NCBI GenBank assembly: GCA_021399435.1
Contig: JAJTUP010000020.1
Coordinates: 62,001 to 126,000, forward strand
DNA: 64,000 bases
Direction of reading: 5' to 3'
From: Diaporthe sp. PMI_573
Lineage: Eukaryota; Ascomycota; Sordariomycetes; Diaporthales; Diaporthaceae
The translations under genes were made by a program, and so were the position numbers. Within the stretch, counting starts at the first letter, position 1, and the number at the start of each line of letters is the position of its first letter. The notes beneath the pieces were generated by a model. It did no database searches. It was not told where the DNA came from and was given only the letters and a program-made list of their open reading frames with translations. Shown here piece after piece: positions 22,149 to 33,856 of the stretch.

Positions 22149-22959
22149 ATGAATCCTGTATCCACCTCGGAGGCAGTGACCTGCCGCGGTCTTCTACTAG
22201 ACCTTGACGGCACGCTCATCGACTCCACCGCTGCTGTCGGACGGTTCTGGAGCTCGTGAGTTGACGAATCGGTCCCTGAACTTGGCAAATCTTAACCATG
22301 AGTAGCATCGCTGAAGAGCTGAACATGGATCCCGAGTTGATCCTCGCAACCTGCCATGGGAGGAGGACCATAGACACACTGCGCATGCTGTGTCCAGAGA
22401 AGGCCAGCTGGGAATGTAAGTACTAGAGGGGGGCAGTGAGAGTGTCTTGCGTAACGGGAGACTCACGCCTACAGATGTGCGGGAAATCGAGAGTAGGATT
22501 CCTACAATCCATGGCAAGGGTGCTACCACTATCAACGGGGCCGAAACCTTTCTCCGGGGGGTCATTGGGTCAGAGACACCCTGGGCCATTGTAACTTCAG
22601 GTTCGAAGCCTCTGGCTCAGGGCTGGCTCGACGCGCTCGGGTTGCCCCATCCGTCTCAGCTGATAACTGCTGAGTCTGTCGAGAACGGAAAGCCGGATCC
22701 TGCTTGCTATATATTGGGCTTGCAGGCGATCGGTTCTAGCAGGGCCGACGATGTCATCGTTCTGGAAGATAGCCCGGCCGGTATATTGGCTGCCAAGGCC
22801 GCCGGATGCCGAGTTATCGGGCTTGTCACGAGCCATTCGTTGGAGCAGGTGTTGAATGCAAAGCCTGACTGGGTCGTCCGAGATCTTGGCTCCGTTGACC
22901 TTGTCGGCTCTACCGATGGAAACCTTAGGCTGCAGATCTCCAGGTCACCGCTTATCTAG
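22149..22959 (+). CDS. HAD-superfamily sugar phosphate phosphatase
   Basis: Exons 22149-22255, 22306-22415 and 22475-22959 give 233 aa. Motif I is LLLDLDGTLIDS with nucleophile Asp18 and Asp20; motif II is IVTSGSK; the motif III Lys is in ENGKPDP; motif IV is VLEDSPAGILAA. The alpha-helical cap is typical of the DOG1/GPP group (2-deoxyglucose-6-phosphate or glycerol-1-phosphate phosphatases), which act on small sugar or polyol phosphates. Introns are 50 and 59 nt; the first ends GAGTAG, two possible in-frame acceptors that differ by one Ser. It is divergent from the megaenzyme gene and could remove the phosphate from a cyclitol phosphate; that role is inferred. The frame ends normally at 22959. 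Confidence 0.9.
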
Positions 22960-23784
22960 GCAGGGGGATAGTTTAGCTATGCAGCCATGCTCTTTCGAAA
23001 TACGGATTTTTATTTATATGGGCCGTTTATTACTGGAGCTCATATGTGGGACACGTAAACTGTGGAGATGACAATGGCGGAGGGTGGCTGGTTCGGCCTC
23101 CGAGTGCAATGCTCCTCCACCTACCTACAGCTACTCTTCGCCTTGAGCTTTTGCAGGCCTCGGATCGGACCCCCTCCCCACCCCCTAAAGGGTATAGCAC
23201 ATGATGATATACACGGTGATCTGTAGCATTGAGCTAGCCAATGTTGAAGGATAACAGCAGGCTGAACTTGGCAGCCACCCTCCCTCCCTCCCTCCCTTTG
23301 CAGCTCGGCCAATTACCGGCAAACAGACACCCCTACATACTGCGACCAAATCCAACCTTGCTTATCTATATACATAATGACAAGCCGAGGTTACAGGAAG
23401 GCTAGAAAGGCAATGTGCTGGCAAGGCCTGTGCTTGGAAAGCACTGTACTATCACTGAAGTTTTATGCTAGGGGGAAGTCAATGTTGTTCATCTCCGCTA
23501 AGCTATGCCTAAGATCAGTTTGTAGCCCAGCGCACTAGTAGTTTCGTATCGGAAGGTTAACTGCTGTGACGAGTGTAAGGGCTCATATGGAAAGAGCTCT
23601 CCGTTGGTACAATGATCGTTGGGGGGTGTTGAGTCCGCGAATTCAGAATGGGCAAATATACTCGAAGATGAGATGCGAGAATCGGGCTACAACCGATATA
23701 TTGGGCCAACTTGGTAGGGCAACTAGTAGCTAGCTCGGGACGTGACGCGATCGAGAGGAAGGATCGGCAAACGACCCGTAGCAT
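22960..23784. other. Intergenic between convergent genes
   Basis: Holds 3' flanks of the HAD and MFS genes and a short (CCCT)n tract near 23278-23298. No gene or RNA recognised. Confidence 0.5.
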
Positions 23785-25608
23785 CTAGTCCCTGTGAGCT
23801 GGTGTCACCTCCACAGCTGTGACGGTAGCTACTGGCTGGAGCTCTTCCGCCGCCGGCGACTCCCAACCCTCCCGCCTGTCCCTTGGAACCCTTACAAAGG
23901 TAAAATCAATAGCAAGTGCTACCAAGGCGATCCCAGCAGCAAAGTACAGAGCGGCACGGAAACCCGTTGCCTCATCTCTTGTCTTGGTGACCTCGCTCTC
24001 TATCGTCGCACCAATTCCCAAGCCCAGACTTGTTCCGTATAGATTGAGCGTGCCGATGAGGCTACTAGCTATGCCCTGCTGCTTGCGGTTCACGCTGCCG
24101 CTCGCGATGACTTGGGCCGCAACAAAGATGAGGTCGGGGCAGAATCCAGCGAGAAGGAAAGCAGGAAAGACCTGAGCCCAATATGTCTGCTGGACAGGCA
24201 TGGTAGCCAATAGGAGGCTGGTTGCAACCACCATGGCTATACCGATGGCCAAAATGAACTCGGCACGAACCCGTGAGATGAGCCAAGCTGCGAGAAATAC
24301 GGCGACGAGAGCAGTGCATCCAAATGGAATAAAGTATATGCCTGTTTGAAGCACAGAGATGGAGCGAAGCTGCTGCTGCCAGGCGACAGCATACCACAAG
24401 TCAATGCCGGCACCCATGTAGCTGAGCAGGAGAACCGAGATGAGCGCGGAAAATGTTGGAGCCTTGAAGATGTGCAAGGGCATGATGGGCTCCTCACATT
24501 TCTTCTCCCACGCAATGAAGCCGGCAAAGAGGATGACGGTGACGACTAAGCAGGCGATGACATACGGCGTTGACCAGCCAACTGCCGGAGCTTGGCTACT
24601 CGAACGTTAGTCGCGAGAATATGGCCAGCATTCGTTCGTCTCTTCCCTGTAGCCGAGGTGAACTTACTTGCAGACAATGTTTAGAAGTAGCAGGCTACTC
24701 AATCCAAGGACTGCACCGACATAATCGATCCGGCCACCTTTGTCGACGGGTATTTCGGGTATGGCTAGATACATCAGAAGTCCCATGATGACGCCTGTCA
24801 ACGAGGCACTGCCCGACATGTGAGAAGAGTCCGGCGGGAGAAGCTCATTTGGCGACACGACACGTACATTATGATAAACAACCACTTCCACCCCACGCCC
24901 TCGATGAAGGCACCGGCGAGAAGGCCGCCAAGAACACCGCCAATGGGAGGTGAAGCCGCGAAGAATCCCAAGAAGAGGTTGCGAGAGCGCCCAGGCGGTA
25001 CCATGATGGTGATCACGGACACAGCGTTAGGCAGAAAGAAGCCGCCTCCGACGCCGCTGAGGGCGCGAACGGCAACGAAGGCATCGTAGGACGTGCAGAA
25101 GGCGTTGGCCAGAGAGAAGGCGGCAAAGATGAGACATCCCAAGAGGACGAGGCGTTGATGGCCATAGATGGCGCCGAGTCGGCCAGTGACGAGTACGAAA
25201 GCGCCTTGGGTGAGCCTACAATTTTGCCCCTTCTTTTTTAGCGATGTCTGGGTTTCGAGTTACCGTTGGTTCGGAGGGGGAAAAAGGGGGGGGTTGTTAC
25301 GGATACGAGGCGGCCATCCAGTTCGTGTGGCCTGAGCCAACTTCCTTGCCCAACTCCTTCGTCAAGGCCAATCCACCAGCAAAGGTAACAAAATTGGAGA
25401 CGAATTGCACCGTGTTCGCACCTACCAACAACGAGGTGATTAAAAGTAGCCGAGGCTGGCTTGCTGGCGACGGGACAGCTTCGAAGATGCGCTGACTTTG
25501 CTGCGATGGGGTCTCGGCTGGTGGCTGCGAGCTTGAAGAGATGGATGGCTCCATCGAAGGAACGGCAGATTGTGCGGACAGGGCCATGCCGGCAAAGCTA
25601 TGGCGCAA
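23785..25608 (-). CDS. MFS transporter, DHA2 (14-TM) type
   Basis: Predicted drug/metabolite proton antiporter. Exons complement(25301-25608, 24868-25215, 24668-24808, 23785-24595) give 535 aa. Introns are 85, 59 and 71 nt with donors GTAAC, GTACGT and GTAAGT; every join keeps frame and rebuilds continuous helices (SYPLTQGAFVLVTGRLG, LFIIIASLTGVIMG, NIVCNQAPAVGWSTPY). The motif A region reads VLVTGRLGAIYGHQR and motif C-like PPIGGVLGGLLAG follows in helix 5. The N-terminus before the first helix is Ser/Pro/Gln-rich; Met1 at 25608 or Met8 could be the start. The last intron again ends GAGTAG. Placed next to the HAD and megaenzyme genes, it is a natural candidate exporter for their product; substrate is not readable from sequence. 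Confidence 0.9.
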
Positions 25609-26877
25609 GGCGAGAGTGAGTTCGAGTCGGATGCCTGGAGGTCAATGGTATCGCATGTGCTGAGAGCCTGAATAAATCATTACCAGTGCAAGAATAGGAG
25701 GTAGCATGCTTGCTCGGTTGGTTGGCTTGGTGTCGGCAATCTGTCGACCGACCGGAGCATGCGCCGCAGGCTGCACGTTCGATGCCCCTCTCTCCTCTCC
25801 GCTCTCCCCTTTTCCCCCTGGGGGGGTACTACTAAACACGTCAGGTTCTTCGGTCCGACAGCCGTTATTAAGGTTTCTGAGAGGACCAGATTCATCTTGT
25901 CCTTAACTGTCTCTTTCGTCTTTTTTCTCTCTACTATCTCCTTTTCTCTTTCTCCTCCTAACCATCCGCTAAAGGCTTGGCACAAGGCATCCACTATGCG
26001 GCCAAGAATACAAACCTTGTTTATAGTGGACTAAGTGGTGGGAGCTGAATCATGTACCGTTTAGTACTGTGTAGAATTACAAGAACGCCTAATTATTAAA
26101 TAGTTAATAAAAACACAGTGTAGCTGAAGCCATAAGGATATAAAAACCTTATTAGCGGCACTTAGATACTCATTTAGATATAGAGGTTGTTATAAAATAT
26201 ACTATGTGATGTTTTTAATAAAGATATATAACTAGATGTTTTTATTTAAATATCTTGTATTTGTTTTAAACTACTTTAGTTTAATTTCTTAACTTGGGTA
26301 TTATAGAGCTTGTTATTTTTCTCTTTAATTTAAGCTAAACTAATTTAATTATATAGAAACAGAATCTATTTAAATTTAAGTCTAAACTAAGTGTAAGTAG
26401 TCTCCTTTAAATGTATAAGATATAACCTTCTTGTATAGCACTATATATATATATTAATAGAGTTTCTCTAAATTTCTTTATGGCCCAAGCACCAATGTTT
26501 TTAACCCTTCTAAGACAAAAAAGAAAAAGAAAAAAGCCCCCCCCCCTTAGCTAACACTTTATGCCTTTGTATACTTAACAGTTAGATTCTATATAAACAA
26601 ACGGCGGCACGGATGCTTGTCTCGGTTCAGATAATTCCACCATCTCTATTGGGAAACTAATACTAGCATACAACTTGACGTGTACTAAAGTCGCAGTGTC
26701 TAGTGTCTAGCAGGGAACCAACTGGTCATCATCTCTGGTCCAAGATCTTATAGGGGCGGGAACGATGCTAGCATGTGATCTATAGCATCTGTAGGTGCGC
26801 TTGAGGCAATGATTAGAGGGAGTCCCGGCATTGTGTCACCTATTGCCTACGAAGTAAGCTTTCTGAGATTGGCAGAG
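25609..26877. other. MFS promoter region followed by AT-rich block
   Basis: About 25610-26030 is the upstream region of the MFS gene, pyrimidine-rich on the plus strand near 25900-25960. From about 26040 to 26620 the base composition shifts abruptly to AT-rich with many TTAA/TATA words and no long ORF. This is the look of RIP-mutated repeat DNA in Pezizomycotina, but no element can be recognised. Confidence 0.55.
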
Positions 26878-27532
26878 TCAAGGCGAACGAAGTGTCTGTA
26901 GAGGTAATGGCGTACCGTAGAACAAAGAAGAAGTGATGTCTATGGAACAAAGTCCATACCCCCCGTGGTCATCCGAAGACTCTCCGGAGGTATCCCGGCA
27001 CTCGCGGTACCCTGGCTCTGGTAGTAAGTTCAAATCGAGATTTTCATCGTGAGCAAAAGGAACCCCGTTGGTTTCTAGCGGAGACGTTTAGCAGCGGGAA
27101 CAAGGATGGGAACGGAACTAAAGCGGCCTTACCTCGGCTTGGGTACATCCCATATTCTCTGGCACATGACTCAATCTCGGGGCATTTGATAATGGCGTTC
27201 TCCTTGTTGAGCTCCATTACACTGACGAAGTCTTCCCGGGTCCTCTTGCGCATCGTCATTGATCTGTGCTGACCCAGCTGTATAGCGCACAGGAGCACGC
27301 CATGGGGACCGCATTTTTCGTAGATGTCGTAGAGGAAGACACGGTAGCCCTGGCGTGCTCGAGTCGACTGAGGCGTGTTGAGGACAACGGCTGCCTCGCG
27401 CGCCATGTTCTGCTTGCCTGCGGTCAGACCGCCACGGATGCGCAGATCTCGACCCGCTTGGAGAATAGACGCGAAGGCTTCCTCAGCCGTGATGGATTTT
27501 CGAGGGTTGCGCTTCCTCTTGTCGGGATCCAT
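26878..27532 (-). CDS. Hypothetical protein, two exons (doubtful)
   Basis: Exons complement(27133-27532, 26878-27074) would give 198 aa. The first exon starts MDPDKRKRNPRKSITAEEAF. The 58-nt intron has donor CGAG/GTAAGG, a branch-like GCTAAACG and acceptor CCGCTAG; splicing opens about 65 further codons (ETNGVPFAHDENLDL onward) before a stop, which supports a real gene weakly. The protein is basic at the N-terminus and acidic later, without membrane segments or a motif I recognise. It sits between two AT-rich patches, so it may be a lineage-specific gene or part of a decayed element. Confidence 0.35.
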
Positions 27533-30500
27533 TGCCCAGTTACCTCAAGCGAACTCTGGTGATAGGGCTCTCTCGTTGGGTTTCCCTATCTGTCCCTCTA
27601 GCCGGATGGCGTCTGGAATCAGGGCCAATGATCCTCTGGTATACCTGACGGGGGCACAATCAGCGGCGACGAAATTAGTTGCGGTTAGACAGTTGTTTCC
27701 GCGCATTAGAGTTGAGAATGGCGTTGGGGGCGGTCCAGGGCTGATACTGTTTAAGTGGTGGTTTCGTTTATAATCTGTGTACACATGCTTCTTAAGCAGT
27801 ATGTAGGCGGTCCCTTCATACAGTGGTAAACAGTTTAAAAGCCTTAGATTCATTATTGTAACTACCCTACCCCTCCTAGATATAAGGTTAAAAGACCTAT
27901 CATTGTTTTTTTCAACTGATTTTATTTAAGTCTATATATTCTACCACTATTTGTATTTATATATAACAGTTTAAACCCTTAATTTATAGAGCTGAATACT
28001 TATTTTTTGCTTATATACCCTGGTTGAGTCGTGTTCACAAATACAAATTCCTGTTCCATTCGAGATCCCACTCCTGTGCAGACGGCGTTTGAGTGCCGGA
28101 AGCATAGTGTCCACCATGGCTCAGCAGGGGATGGAGGAATCAGAGTTCACAGGGATAAGATGACGAGCTGCGCGTCCTGCCTATTCCGGAGTGAGAAAAA
28201 AAGTCCCAGGTCAAGAGTGGCCCTCAAGGACACGGACGGAGAAGTATACAGAGGTAAGATAAACGCTGGCAATAACAAATCATTGGCGTTGGTTAATCTC
28301 CTGAGAAGCTGCTGTCTCGATGATACGTTTCAGTTGCTTTTGCCGGAGCGCTTTGCAGGGTGCCCAGCGTCTAGTCACCACCTACCTCCCTTGCGGAGGA
28401 TATATACTGGAATGACGGTCGTGTAATCGTAAACACACTCCTGTTTACACTTACAAACTACAGACTCAACAACCTTAGTAGAACAAAACGATACATACGG
28501 GCTGGGCACAAGTTGACCGCAAGAGAGCGGGACCTCCCGTGCAGCCTCCCATGTCCCGTCCCACATTGACTCTCCACAGATTTACCTCGACGATGGCGAG
28601 ACTCCAAAGAAATCAGACGGCCCGCTGTTGATCGTCCGATGTGAGTTCTCATACAGATAATGGGCTCCACAGGGAGGAGGGAGTGCAGATTTAACGGGGG
28701 AAGTTAGGCACGGCACGAACCACTAGTTCACCGAGTGGGACCCTAGGTAGTTCACGGGGTGGGCCGCGGGCCACCAAGGTCGGCTGATCTTCCACTCGGA
28801 AAGGCAGACTGTGTAGGTTGCGTTGCCTGCCCACAACTTAAGGTTTTCAGGCTTTATTGTCAACGCAGGCTAAAACGGTGATGATACGAAATGGTCTTGA
28901 CTCCCTAGACTATTAAGTAATGTCTACAAACCAACAGTCACGGCACCCAGGGGAACCTGCTTGGAGGGCCGAGGCATCCCCGATGTAATGCCACGACGCA
29001 GAACCAACAGCACTACCTACCCACCCGTGGGTGATTCGGCTTCCGCTCACCCACTCGGGAGGGCGTTGGGTGCAACCGGAGAGAAGCCCCGCGGGTAGAG
29101 GCGGAAGACACGACAGAAAACCACACACTTTGGGCGCCGCCACCCGTCTCTTGCGCAGCTATTTTGCAGTCGTGTATTTTGTTTTGTCAAGGTTGGACGG
29201 AACTACCCAAGGACGGAAACCGGAGCGCTTTCGGGGTTTGAAGTGGAATGGGGAGGACAAGATCGGGCCTGCGGTGCTCAAGTGAAGTGAAACCGCCACA
29301 GCGGCGCGTTGCAGCGCAGGTCAGTCACCGCCATTACCGGCTTCGAGAAACTTCGCGTCAGATGCTCGATCTTTGGCTGGCCTGGTGCCTCCTGTTCTAG
29401 CCTGCCGTTATCCGCTGGGGAAGTCGGGCCAGGGCGTCACCGCTCTGTACCTCAGCAGAGACCGACTGCACGACCTATTGGCCGGACCGTCAATGTTAGT
29501 TATCGCAACCTACGATGTTCAACAGATGCATGTGCTGCTCCGATCGCCTTCTCAGATATCTCATATGGGGCCGACGCAGTTGATACCCCGCCTATTCTAT
29601 CCAGGACATCCCCTTCGGTCCGTCAGATTCTGTCATACCGCGTCCATCAGGCTACCTACGACTTTGTGTGGCACCAAAAGGAAGCCGAGCGTGTGGTGGG
29701 TAGATAGCCACCACCTCCGGGCGGCCACGATGGCGCAGCACACAGCCGTCACGCGCGCAAGGCTGCCTGTCTGTCATATGGGCATCGCCGTCCCACACCT
29801 CCCTCCCGTGCAAGACCCACAAAGACAAGTCTCGCCTGAGGTCGGTCGGTCCACTTGCCCCAGAAGAGGCAACACATACAGAGAAGAGAGAGAACTTGGG
29901 CAGCCACTGTTTTTTTTTTTTTTTTTTTTTGTCAATCCGCAATTTAACGCGGCCGAAAAGATCATCAGGACAATATATCCACCCACCCATCACGCTCACT
30001 CACAGCCCAAGACAAAAAAGCCCAAAGGGGGCACAGTCCCCAGTGTGGCTTTTCTGGCTCGGCTCGATCTGCCGGCACCCGCCGACCACCACCACCGCCA
30101 CCGCCCCCACGTATATGTCTTTTTGTCTACTAGTACTTGTAAGTACCTACCAAGTCAGAAATGGGTCGATATAATCTAATCCAGGGCAGTGCAAAGCAGG
30201 TATTCCCGAACGCCCCAAAATCGCCAAACATGCGCCTCCCCCTCACCTCACCTTGCACCTTCCACCCCCCACGCGCCACCGCAGAGGTGTGTGTGCCCAA
30301 GCCCACAGCGCGCCACGTGTTTCAACAACAGACATGCAACCGCGCCCGGGTCGGTCCTCTGCATCCTTTTCTTTTTTCTTCCCTCTCATTTTTCTTTTTT
30401 TACTTCCAGCCAACTAACTGTCTGCCACACTGAAGGAAGAGGTGGCAGGCCCTCGTCTCCTCCTGCCTCTGCCCGCTTCTCACCAAGCCACCCTCAAGCC

Positions 30501-31863
30501 TCTCAGTCGTGCCAGCATTCGTGTGAACCGGCCGGCTGGCTGCCCCTCGGATGCCTAAGGCCACGCGGTGCTTGTCTCAGCAAGCTGCAGCCCAACCGAT
30601 GGGCGGCGGTGACCACCGACAACCAAGTCCAGTGCCACCCACGGATGGAGAGCCACAGGTGGTGTGTGTCCTTGCGGCCCCAGACGGCATAGTACGTGCA
30701 CATCAGATTGACATTTGTTTGGATCCAGCTCTACGTCCAATGTCGTATCTCACACCTAGTTTGGTACATGCATCCCTGCCCAACAGCCAGCACCACTATG
30801 AGTGAATATTCATCTTATTGGTTCATATAGATATCAGAATATGTGCATCGCCAGACACCTGGGTTCTGCACCACAAGGCGTCCTGTTTGGGCCGATATCA
30901 ACTCCCATCCCGTTGCCATGCTGTGCCGGGTCAGGGACCGCTTTTCCCGATGCCGTGCTCAACCATTCATTCCTGTGCGCCATGGCTCCGTCTTTTCATT
31001 ACATGTTCCTGCGGGGGAACTATTTTTGTACCCGCCACACCGTCTAACCCATGGATCCCTTTGTACTCCACGCCGATAATAGAGAAATTGCTGCGTACAT
31101 GTGATGTACAACGCAGGAAGCTGGCTTTGCCGTGACTTCCTAGTATATATGGATAGTGAGACGCGTATGCGATCCTCACCCATCCGGGACAAGAGTGACA
31201 AGGAAAAGGAAAAGTATGGGAAGGAATGTCTCTCTTTGCTGCCTCTGCCCGGCGCCATCAGGCGCCCACAGTTCTGTTGTCAGCTCGGGCCCTGGCCAAG
31301 TCCGTCTGTACCTGTTGAAACCAGACCGCCACTCCGTCAAAGTCCTGACATGCTCCGGAAGCCCGCCGGCATTAGCTTCCACTCCTCGCGCTGGCGCCAT
31401 TTCCATAGCAGTGGCTCGGCACATGCCTTTCCTGGTGACCCCAAGTCAGGCGCAGCACCAATCACACGTCATGAAAACAGCTATGCTTGTTGAAAGGCCA
31501 ATCCCAGTAAGAGGGGCAGCTGCCCGTATTGAACAGTAGATATTGAGATTCTAGAAAATAAACATTGATGAATTAGGTGAGGACATGGCAGCCTTTGTCA
31601 GGTTGGTTGGCTGGCTGAGAAGAGCGTGCTCGTGCAGCCAATGTGGCACGGCGCAGCCAAAGAGATTGGGCCTTTCTTTTTCAAGAAAAAGTCCACCATG
31701 TAGAGTAGATAGATCGGGTACTGTGATTGGCATCCGGTACGGCGATGAAAATGAGAAGATGTCGGATACAAGAATCAAAGTTTCGCTGTGGTGATGCTAG
31801 ATCGTGTCGTCATGAAGGTCGTCAAGGGCGGCTGTTGATAGCCAGGCGGGGCGAGGAAAGCTT
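27533..31863. other. Intergenic with AT-rich patch, no supported gene
   Basis: About 27850-28020 is AT-rich. The rest is of ordinary composition with overlapping unconvincing ORFs. A 21-base T run lies at 29910-29930. The right end is the 3' flank of the Gln-rich gene. No tRNA, rRNA or element termini found. Confidence 0.5.
29910..29930 (+). repeat. Homopolymer T(21)
   Basis: Uninterrupted run of 21 T. It might be the tail of an old retroposed sequence on the minus strand, but no such body is recognisable; length may vary by sequencing error. Confidence 0.8.
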
Positions 31864-33856
31864 TTACTTCCTCAGTCCAACCTTGCCAGCCAGGTTCTTC
31901 CAGAATTTCTTCGCGCCATTCTCCGCCTCGGAGCTTGGGTCCCGGACCATAACGGCGTCACGCACCATGGGGCCAACGATGTCCTCGTCTCCCAGGTCAG
32001 GAAACTTGCCCTCGGCGTCCAGCATCTTGGGGATGGACGTCGGGGAGTCGTCCTGTAGGCGGTCCCACCGGAGCTGTGCGTCGCTGTACGGGTTCATGGC
32101 AGCCACGCGGTCAAGCAGGCTGTCGTGAGCATACTTCCACTCCCGCTCGGTCTCTGCCCACTTTGCCTCGGTGAGGGCGTAAGCCTTGGAGGTTGTGCCG
32201 TAGTGTTCGCCGGTGCGCACGATGTGCTTTGTGTAGTTGATCCTGGCCAGATCCCAGTCCGCGCGCAGGGTGCGAAGGGTGTCAAAGTCAGCGGCCTCGG
32301 GATGGTATGGCCTCGGCAGGATGGTGTAGTTGGCATGCCCAAGGCGGTCGGACCAGGCGTCGTGCTGTTCCAGCAGGTGAGGGATGGTACAAACCACGTC
32401 GCTCGTGGCAACCACCGGGGAGGACAGGCTGGTCAGGAGGGGAGGCCGGAAGGAGGAGAAGGACGGCTTCGTGCTCAGCGGCGGGGTAGAGTAGACGATG
32501 GGGGAGTTCAGCTCTGAGCCCAGCTGGGGCGCGATGGTGGGCGACTGGAGGGGGGAAGGCGCCCGGCTCTGCGTCTGGGAGGAGATGATGGAGGGGACCT
32601 CGGTCATCAGTGGCGGCAGCAGAGGGGTGGTTGCGAGGGCGCGCTCCCTCTCTATGCTCTGCCGCGCGTTCGCCCTCTCGATGTCGATGCTGGCGGTGTT
32701 GGGGAGGGGTATGCTCTCGGCGCTTCCGAACTCGTAGAAGGACAGGGCCGGCGTGGGCGGCATGGGGGGCTCGTTGGAGCGGTCGACAAACTTGCGGCTG
32801 GGAGCCGACAGGGAGGAGGACCGGCTCGTCGAGGTGGCACGGGACAGGGCTGGGGGCAGGTCGAGGGACGGCTCGGAGGCGGCAGTAAAGGCCCTGTGCC
32901 TCCTCTTGGTCGACCTCCACCGGCTCAGGGTCGGGAAGCGCGAGCCGAGTCGCATGGTGAGACCGGCGAGGGGCGAGTCGGCGCCATTGCGCTTTGAGGC
33001 GTGGAGGGCCGGGTCTTGGTCGCCGTCGCTTAGGAAGCCCATGTCGTACTCGAAGCAGGCGAGGTCATTGTCGACGGGGTGAGTCCAGTCGGCGCTGTGG
33101 ACCATGTCCGAGTTTTGGTGGATACACGGCGAGTCACCTGTTTGCCGCCGAGGTCAGTCAAGGCGCGCCACACAATGGTTTGGGAGTGGGAAAAGGAGGG
33201 TTTGTCTCAGATGTCGTCGCCGTCCTCCGGCCGGGGGTGGGGAAAGAAGAAAGAGCAGACGTACACAAACAGTCGTAGAGACTGCCCATCTGGTCGTCAG
33301 TGAGCATGGTAATTGCAGATTGGCCGTCGTCAAAGTCGAGGCCAGCGTCGCCGTCGCCGTCGCGCTCGAGGGGCTCTTCCTGGACGTCCGGCAGGAGTCT
33401 CTTTGCCGAGCCGGTGCTGGTGGCATTGTGCGAGGGCTGGAGGGGCTGGGCGGGCGAGACGGGGCTGTCTGAGCAGGTGGAGGAAGCAGCAGCAGCCTGG
33501 AGGTCGAGGGAGGAGGTGGAGCTGGCGTAGCACAGGTGGCTGCCGCCGTGGTGCGAGAAGGTCGGGGTGACGGGCGAGGTGAGGTCGGAGGCTGACGAGT
33601 TGGAGTTTGGGTTGTAGTAGACGAAGGACTGGTCGCGAGGCTCGTTGTGTAGCGAGACAGGGTTTTGGTGCGCAAGTAAGGAGGGCATCTGCTGTTGGTG
33701 TTGTTGTTGATGTTGATATTGTTGTTGAAACTGATCGTCACGCTGATCACCAAGTTCGGAAACGGAAGGATTCTGGTGCGGTTGCTTGAGCCAAGCACCT
33801 CCGTCGGCCGGCAGCGACAGATCGGCTGGCCGTGATCTTGCAGTAAAAGTAGACAT
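31864..33856 (-). CDS. Conserved fungal protein with Gln-rich N-terminus, unknown function
   Basis: Exons complement(33265-33856, 31864-33137) give 621 aa. The 127-nt intron has donor TTGT/GTACGT and acceptor CAAACAG and rebuilds SLYDCLCDSPCIHQNSD. The first third is low complexity with a poly-Gln/His tract (QFQQQYQHQQQHQQQ) and Ser/Thr/Pro-rich stretches; the middle is basic and Ser-rich (RSTKRRHRAFTAASEPSL). The last 170 residues look folded and charged (RPYHPEAADFDTLRTLRADW to the stop, with EAKWAETEREWKYAHDSLL) and are the part likely to be conserved. I do not recognise a named domain. The start at MSTFTARSRP was chosen because the frame upstream reads through what looks like promoter DNA; in-frame Met at about 33949 is an alternative. 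Confidence 0.75.

Noticed and set aside
29373..30179. 268-codon plus-strand ORF
   Set aside because: It reads through the T(21) run as poly-Phe and has no domain.
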